Shown here: positions 58,992 to 64,000 of the stretch, piece after piece
Layout: each line of letters starts with the position of its first letter
How positions within the stretch are numbered: the stretch's first letter is position 1
Source of the DNA: Nocardia cyriacigeorgica GUH-2
Lineage (GTDB): Bacteria; Actinomycetota; Actinomycetes; Mycobacteriales; Mycobacteriaceae
Reading direction: 5' to 3'
NCBI RefSeq assembly: GCF_000284035.1
Contig: NC_016887.1
Location: 5,642,001 to 5,706,000 of the forward strand
Length of the DNA: 64,000 bases
Notes under the pieces: model-generated
Databases searched by the model: none
What the model saw: the letters and a program-made list of their open reading frames with translations, nothing else
Told to the model about the DNA's origin: nothing
Position numbers and translations under genes: made by a program

Positions 58992-61226
58992 ATGGCTGAT
59001 TTGGCTCTTACCGCGCGTCTGAATCCTTCTGCCGCCGATGCCCGCCGCGGCGTGGTGCGGTTGCATGCCGAGGTGCTGACCGCCCTCGGTTTGCGGGAAT
59101 GGGATGGGATCACCCTGGTCGGTTCCCGGAGGACGGCGGCGGTGGCCGGCCTGGCGCCCGCGGGCACGCCGGCCGGGGTGGCGCTGCTCGACGACGTGAC
59201 GTTGTCCAATGCCGGCCTGCGCGACAGCGCCACGGTCGTGGTGTCACCGGCGACCGTCTACGGGGGTAAGCGGATCTCGGTGAGCGGCTCGGCCCATGCC
59301 ACCGGCTCGATTCCGGCGGCGACGCTGCGGCAGGCGCTGCTGGGCAAGATCGTCACCGTCGGCGATACGGTCTCGCTGCTGCCGCGCGATCTCGGCCCGG
59401 ATCTGCCGGCCGCGGCCGCGAGTCAGGCGCTCTCGCGCGCCTTCGGCATCGCCTGGACCACCGAGCTGCTCACCGTCACCGCCACCGATCCCTCGCCCGG
59501 CCCGGTGAGCGTGCAACCGAATACCGCGGTGGATTGGGGGCCGGGGGCGATCGCGCCGGTAGGCGGCAACGGCAGGCCGGCGAGCATCTCCGCGCGCGAG
59601 GACTCCTCCGCGAGCATGACCACGGACCCGACGGGCACGGTCGCCGCGGCCCGCTCCGCGCCGATCCCGGTCGAGGATCTGGTGGGCGCGCACACCCAGG
59701 CCGCCAAGCTCACCGAATGGCTGACGCTGGCCCTCGACGAACCGGAACTCCTCAAAACCCTCGGCGCCTCACCGCATCTCGGCGTGCTGATCACCGGCCC
59801 GGCCGGGGTGGGCAAGGCGACGCTGGCCCGCGCGGTCACCGCGCCGCGGCGCCTCATCGAGCTGGACGGCCCGGCCGTCGGCGCCGCCGAGAGCGGGGCC
59901 CGGCTGCGCGAGGTGGCCCAGGCGGTGGCGGAGGTGAGTTCCGGGCAGGGCGGGATCTTGCTCATCACCGACATCGATGCGCTGCTGCCCGCGACCGCCG
60001 ATCCGGTGGCGACGCTGATCCTGGATCAGTTGCGCGCGGCCATCGCCGAACCGTGCGTCGCCTTCCTGGCCACCACCGCGCATCCGGCGGCACTCGATTC
60101 CCGGCTGCGCGCCCCTGACCTATGTGACCGCGAGATCGCTTTGACGCTGCCGACCGCGGCTGTGCGCCGGTCGCTGCTGGAGCAGTTGCTGCGCAAGGTG
60201 CCGACCGGCGATCTGAAACTCGACGAGATCGCCGCCAAGACACCCGGTTTCGTGGTATCGGATCTGGCCGCGCTGTGCCGGGAGGCGGCCCTGCGCGCGG
60301 CCTCGCGGGCCAATCGCGAGCAGACCGAACCGCAGTTGTCGCAGGACGACCTGGCGGGCGCGCTCGAGGTGATCCGGCCGCTGTCGCGTTCGGGCATGGA
60401 AGAGCTGGCCATCGGCAGCCTCGGGCTCGACGACGTCGGCGATATGGCCGAGACCAAACAGGCCCTCACCGAGACGGTGCTGTGGCCGCTGCGGCATCCG
60501 GATTCCTTCGCCCGCCTCGGCATCGAGCCGCCGCGCGGGGTACTGCTGTACGGCCCGCCCGGCTGCGGAAAGACCTATCTGGTCCGCGCGCTGGCCGGAT
60601 CCGGGCAGCTCAGCGTGCACGCGGTCAAGGGCGCGGAGCTGATGGACAAGTGGGTCGGCTCCTCCGAGCGGGCGGTGCGCGAGCTGTTCCAGCGGGCGCG
60701 GGATTCGGCGCCGTCGCTGATCTTCCTGGACGAGGTCGACGCGCTGGCCCCGCGCCGCGGGCAGAGTTCGGACTCCGGCGTCGGCGATCGGGTGGTGGCG
60801 GCGCTGCTCACCGAACTCGACGGCGTGGAACCGCTGCGCGAGGTGGTCGTCCTCGGCGCCACCAACCGGCCCGAACTGATCGATCCCGCGCTGCTGCGGC
60901 CGGGACGGTTGGAGCGGCTGGTGTTCGTGCCGCCGCCCGATGCCGAGGCCCGGCTGGCGATCCTGAAGACGACAGGCCGGTCGGTGCCGCTGGCCGACGA
61001 CGTCGACCTGGCCGCGCTGGCCGAGGACCTCGACGGCTACTCCGCCGCCGACTGTGCCGCGCTGCTGCGCGAGGCGGCGCTGGCGGCGATGCGCCGCGAT
61101 GTCGCCGCCGCCGACGTCACCGCGGCCGATCTGGACGCGGCGCGTTCGGTGGTGCGGCCCTCGCTCGACCCCGATCAGGTCGAATCGTTGCGCCGCTACG
61201 CCGAGGCGCGGGCCGACTCCCGCTGA
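58992..61226 (+). CDS. Cdc48-like AAA ATPase of actinobacteria (Cpa-like)
   Basis: This 744-residue double-ring AAA protein begins with a Cdc48-N-like double-psi barrel (about residues 1-95). The D1 module has Walker A GPAGVGKAT (about residue 269) but a degenerate Walker B (LLITDIDALL), so it may bind without hydrolysing ATP. The D2 module is canonical: GPPGCGKT (about 521), LIFLDEVDALAPRRG, TNRPELID and arginine fingers in LRPGRLERL. Cpa proteins of this type were reported to interact with the actinobacterial proteasome. A homologue, Rv0435c, lies beside pssA-psd in M. tuberculosis. Here it is 7 kb from them, after the redox module. Confidence 0.9.
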   Translation: MADLALTARLNPSAADARRGVVRLHAEVLTALGLREWDGITLVGSRRTAAVAGLAPAGTPAGVALLDDVTLSNAGLRDSATVVVSPATVYGGKRISVSGSAHATGSIPAATLRQALLGKIVTVGDTVSLLPRDLGPDLPAAAASQALSRAFGIAWTTELLTVTATDPSPGPVSVQPNTAVDWGPGAIAPVGGNGRPASISAREDSSASMTTDPTGTVAAARSAPIPVEDLVGAHTQAAKLTEWLTLALDEPELLKTLGASPHLGVLITGPAGVGKATLARAVTAPRRLIELDGPAVGAAESGARLREVAQAVAEVSSGQGGILLITDIDALLPATADPVATLILDQLRAAIAEPCVAFLATTAHPAALDSRLRAPDLCDREIALTLPTAAVRRSLLEQLLRKVPTGDLKLDEIAAKTPGFVVSDLAALCREAALRAASRANREQTEPQLSQDDLAGALEVIRPLSRSGMEELAIGSLGLDDVGDMAETKQALTETVLWPLRHPDSFARLGIEPPRGVLLYGPPGCGKTYLVRALAGSGQLSVHAVKGAELMDKWVGSSERAVRELFQRARDSAPSLIFLDEVDALAPRRGQSSDSGVGDRVVAALLTELDGVEPLREVVVLGATNRPELIDPALLRPGRLERLVFVPPPDAEARLAILKTTGRSVPLADDVDLAALAEDLDGYSAADCAALLREAALAAMRRDVAAADVTAADLDAARSVVRPSLDPDQVESLRRYAEARADSR

Positions 61227-61430
61227 CCACACCGGCCACACCCGTCCCGTCGCACCGCCCGCATCCGACCGGATTCCCGGCGCTCCTCACAGCAACCGGA
61301 AGATTTGCGGATGCATAGCCCGTTCGGCCGAATATGGCGGAGCACATAGGCACCTGGACACAAGTCCTACTATCCGCCCACGTAGGATGGGACCGCAGCA
61401 CCCCGCCGCACCGACCCGACGGAGTGAAGT

Positions 61431-64000
61431 TTGCTCGGAATTCTGCTCGCCCATGCCCTGGCCGCTCTCTTGGCGCCGCTGTGCGTTCGGGCGATGGGTC
61501 GCAATGCGTTCTACCTGCTCGCCCTCGTTCCGCTCGGCTCCCTGAGCTGGGTCTTCGCCAACTGGAACGAAACCAAGCGGGTCCGGGTGAGCTGGGCGCC
61601 GAGTATCGAGATGAATCTCGACCTGCGCTTCGACTCGCTGGCCGCGGTCATGTGCGCGCTGGTGCTCGGGATCGGGGCGCTGATCCTGTTCTACTGCGGC
61701 CGCTACTTCGACGACGACGAACCCAAGCTCGGGATCTTCGCCGCGCAGATGGTCGGCTTCGCCGGCGCCATGTTCGGTCTGGTCACCAGCGACAATATGG
61801 TGTTGCTGTTCGTCTTCTGGGAGACCACGACGGTCCTGTCGTTCCTGCTGGTCGGCCACAACTCCGATCGTGCGCAGAGCCGTCGCGCCGCGATCCAGGC
61901 GCTGCTGGTGACGGCGGCGGGCGGACTGGCGATGCTGGTCGGCATCATCATCCTCGGCCAGAGCACCGGCAGCTATCTGCTGTCGGACCTGCTGGCCGCC
62001 GAACAGCCGCCCAGCGGGCTCGCGGTGAACGTCGCCGTGGTGCTGATCCTGGTCGGAGCGCTGAGCAAGTCGGCCATCGTCCCGCTGCACTTCTGGTTGC
62101 CCGGCGCCATGGCCGCGCCCACGCCGGTCAGCGCGTACCTGCATGCGGCGGCCATGGTGAAGGCCGGTGTGTACCTGGTGGCCCGGCTGGCGCCGGTGTT
62201 CGCGACCAACCCGGTCTGGCATCCGATCGTGCTGGTGCTCGGCGGCGCCTCGATGCTGCTGGCCGGGGCGCGGGCGTTGCAGGTCAGCGACCTCAAGCTG
62301 GTACTGGCCTTCGGCACCGTCAGCCAGCTCGGCTTCCTCATCCTGATGGTCGGGCTCGGCACGCCCGACGCGGCACTGGCGGGGCTTGCGCTGATCGTGG
62401 CGCACGCGCTGTTCAAGGCCTGTTTGTTCATGGTGGTCGGCATCGTCGACCACGGCGCGGGCACCCGTGATCTGCGCGCGCTGACCGGGCTCGGGCGACG
62501 CGCACCGGTGCTGTGTGCGGTGGCGGTACTGGCGGCGCTGAGCATGGCGGGCATCCCGTTGATGGTCGGCTTCGTGGCCAAGGAGAGTGCCCTCGACGCG
62601 ACCCTGCACGCCGACATCCTCAACGATCCGGCCCGCATCCTGCTGACGGTCGTGGTGACGCTCGGCTCGATGCTGACGGTCGCCTACAGCGCGCGCTTCG
62701 TCTGGGGTGCGTTCGGCAACAAGCCCGGCGTCACGGAACCGGATTGGCATCGTCCCGGCGCACTGCTGCTCGGCGCGCCTGCCGTACTGGCAGCCGGCAG
62801 CCTGGTCGCGGGCTTGGCCGCCCCTGGCCTGGACGAGCTGATCAGCCCGTACGCGAGCTCGATCCCCGGAGCGCTCGGCTCGCATCTGCTGCTGTGGCAC
62901 GGCTTCACCGACGTGCTCGCACTGACCGTCGTGATCGTCGCGGCCGGCCTGGTGATCTTCGCGTTCCGCGGCCGGATCGGCGAATCCCCGCGCCCGCTGC
63001 TGGGCAATGCCGACCGCGCCTACGACGCCACCCTGCGCGGCATGGACAAGCTGTCGCTGCGGATGACGGGCTCGGTGCAGCGCGGTTCGCTGCCGGTCAG
63101 CCAGGCCATCATCCTCGGCACCCTGATCATCCTGCCGTCGGTGGTGCTCGCGCTGGGCACCCGGACCGGCGTGCAGATGCGGCTGTGGGATTCGCCGTTG
63201 CAGCTGGCCATCGGCGCGATCATGGTGGCGATGGCGCTGGGGGCGACGGTATTGCGTAACCGCCTGGCCAGCGTGCTGGTCGTCGGCGTCACCGGGTACG
63301 GCTGCGGTGTCATCTTCGCGCTGCACGGCGCACCCGATCTGGCGCTCACCCAGTTCCTGGTGGAGACGCTGACGCTGGTGGTGTTCGTGCTGGTACTACG
63401 GGCCTTCCCGGCCGAGATCTCCGGTTCGCGCACCGCCGGATTCAATGTCCGGCGCGCGGTGCTCGCGGCCTGTGTGGGCGCCACCGTCACCGTCCTCGGC
63501 GCCTTCGCGGTCGCGGCCCGCAGCGCCGAGCCGATCTGGCACCGCATTCCCGGCGCGGCCTACGAATTCGGCGGCGGCAAGAACGCGGTGAATGTGCTGC
63601 TGGTCGATATCCGCGCCTGGGACACCCTCGGCGAGATCTCGGTCCTGGTCGTGGCGGCCACCGGTGTGGCCTCGCTGGTGTTCCGCAGCCGCCGGTTCGG
63701 CAGCGCGCCGCGGGCTGCGGACGCACCCAACTACCGGCCCGGACTGGTGAGCTGGCTGCCCGCGGGCCGGCTGGTCGACCGGCGGGAACGGTCGATGGTC
63801 ATGCAGATCACCACCCGGTTGGTGTTCCCGACCATGATGGTGCTGTCGGTCTACTTCTTCTTCTCCGGCCACAACGCACCCGGCGGCGGTTTCGCCGGCG
63901 GGCTCACCGCGGGCCTCGCGCTGGTCCTGCGCTACCTGGCCGGCGGGCCGTACGAACTCGGTGAGGCGCTGCCAGTGGAGGCCGGGCATCTGCTGGGCGC
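61431..64000 (+). CDS. mrpA: Na+/H+ antiporter subunit A with MrpB-like domain (MnhA), 3' truncated
   Basis: The gene runs off the window with 856 codons visible. The first 500 residues form the NuoL/MrpA proton channel with conserved VFWETTTVLSFLLVG, lysine helix AIVPLHFWLPGAMAAPTPVSAYLHAAAMVKAGVY in outline, and AHALFKACLFM. Residues from about 780 match MrpB (FSGHNAPGGGFAGGL), so MrpA and MrpB are fused as in other actinobacteria. The Mrp complex exports Na+ in exchange for protons. The TTG at 61431 is taken as the start because GGAG lies 6 bases before it and the first membrane helix begins at once. mrpC to mrpG are expected downstream, outside the window. Confidence 0.9.
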   Translation, partial: MLGILLAHALAALLAPLCVRAMGRNAFYLLALVPLGSLSWVFANWNETKRVRVSWAPSIEMNLDLRFDSLAAVMCALVLGIGALILFYCGRYFDDDEPKLGIFAAQMVGFAGAMFGLVTSDNMVLLFVFWETTTVLSFLLVGHNSDRAQSRRAAIQALLVTAAGGLAMLVGIIILGQSTGSYLLSDLLAAEQPPSGLAVNVAVVLILVGALSKSAIVPLHFWLPGAMAAPTPVSAYLHAAAMVKAGVYLVARLAPVFATNPVWHPIVLVLGGASMLLAGARALQVSDLKLVLAFGTVSQLGFLILMVGLGTPDAALAGLALIVAHALFKACLFMVVGIVDHGAGTRDLRALTGLGRRAPVLCAVAVLAALSMAGIPLMVGFVAKESALDATLHADILNDPARILLTVVVTLGSMLTVAYSARFVWGAFGNKPGVTEPDWHRPGALLLGAPAVLAAGSLVAGLAAPGLDELISPYASSIPGALGSHLLLWHGFTDVLALTVVIVAAGLVIFAFRGRIGESPRPLLGNADRAYDATLRGMDKLSLRMTGSVQRGSLPVSQAIILGTLIILPSVVLALGTRTGVQMRLWDSPLQLAIGAIMVAMALGATVLRNRLASVLVVGVTGYGCGVIFALHGAPDLALTQFLVETLTLVVFVLVLRAFPAEISGSRTAGFNVRRAVLAACVGATVTVLGAFAVAARSAEPIWHRIPGAAYEFGGGKNAVNVLLVDIRAWDTLGEISVLVVAATGVASLVFRSRRFGSAPRAADAPNYRPGLVSWLPAGRLVDRRERSMVMQITTRLVFPTMMVLSVYFFFSGHNAPGGGFAGGLTAGLALVLRYLAGGPYELGEALPVEAGHLLG

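Noticed and set aside
61287..63326. Minus-strand frame of 679 codons opposite mrpA
   Set aside because: It is rich in Gln/Arg/His/Asp and is the antisense of a conserved antiporter gene.

Overview
The window is high-GC actinobacterial DNA with strong G/C preference at third codon positions and frequent GTG or TTG starts. The gene set points to Nocardia or a close relative in the Mycobacteriales. It includes a RamB regulator, a mycobacterial-type LpdC, a FadE5-like acyl-CoA dehydrogenase, DUF3349 proteins beside a Pit phosphate transporter, XRE/DUF397 and DUF4254 genes, a CIRCE-controlled groEL, and a Cdc48-like actinobacterial ATPase near pssA and psd. From memory of the M. tuberculosis gene order, lpdC/ramB, groEL2, psd-pssA and the Cdc48-like ATPase also lie close together there, so part of this window looks like an expanded and rearranged version of that core region. 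No rRNA, tRNA, CRISPR array, insertion sequence or prophage was seen.

Layout. 1-9.7 kb: the end of a secreted lipase, a phytase-like esterase lipoprotein, an orphan XdhC protein, a PnuC-type transporter, a PfkB sugar kinase, ramB and, divergently, an ATP-dependent DNA ligase. 9.7-14 kb: lineage-specific small regulators (DUF397/XRE, DUF4254), then pit with its membrane partner and two DUF3349 paralogues, closed by a 20-bp inverted-repeat terminator. 14-18.3 kb: an MFS exporter divergent from a TetR regulator with an unusual tail, then a FadE5-like dehydrogenase. 18.7-24.3 kb: the urea uptake operon urtABCDE plus a GntR regulator. 24.5-34 kb: a NERD-domain membrane protein, a VOC/TetR pair sharing a clear operator, an AhpD-like protein, a coupled polysaccharide deacetylase and patatin pair, lpdC, MarR/SnoaL, AraC and an NADP-dependent reductase.

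34-45.3 kb: two peptidases, an SMP-30-like lipoprotein, MarR/HAD, a ZIP permease, TetR/hydrolase, a Nocardia-style cassette (winged-helix, membrane and unknown genes divergent from an XRE regulator and a DUF4288 gene), and a lone Phd-like protein. 45.4-54.4 kb: groEL with two CIRCE operators, a Clp_N/HTH protein with two identical operators, an ECF41-type sigma factor with an FAD oxidoreductase, psd-pssA, a GlsB/YeaQ membrane protein, a FabH-like synthase and an SRPBCC protein. 54.5-58.3 kb: a tightly coupled four-gene module (short ORF, response regulator fused to a thioredoxin-reductase-like enzyme, cNMP-binding histidine kinase, UBP-type zinc finger). 58.4-64 kb: a lipoprotein, the Cdc48-like ATPase and the start of an MrpA-MrpB antiporter gene that runs off the window.

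The best candidate for an undescribed system is the 54.5-58.3 kb module. It looks like a phosphorelay whose response regulator has a flavoenzyme output instead of DNA binding, coupled to a ubiquitin-protease-type zinc finger. The second candidate is the Clp_N/HTH gene with its duplicated operator.
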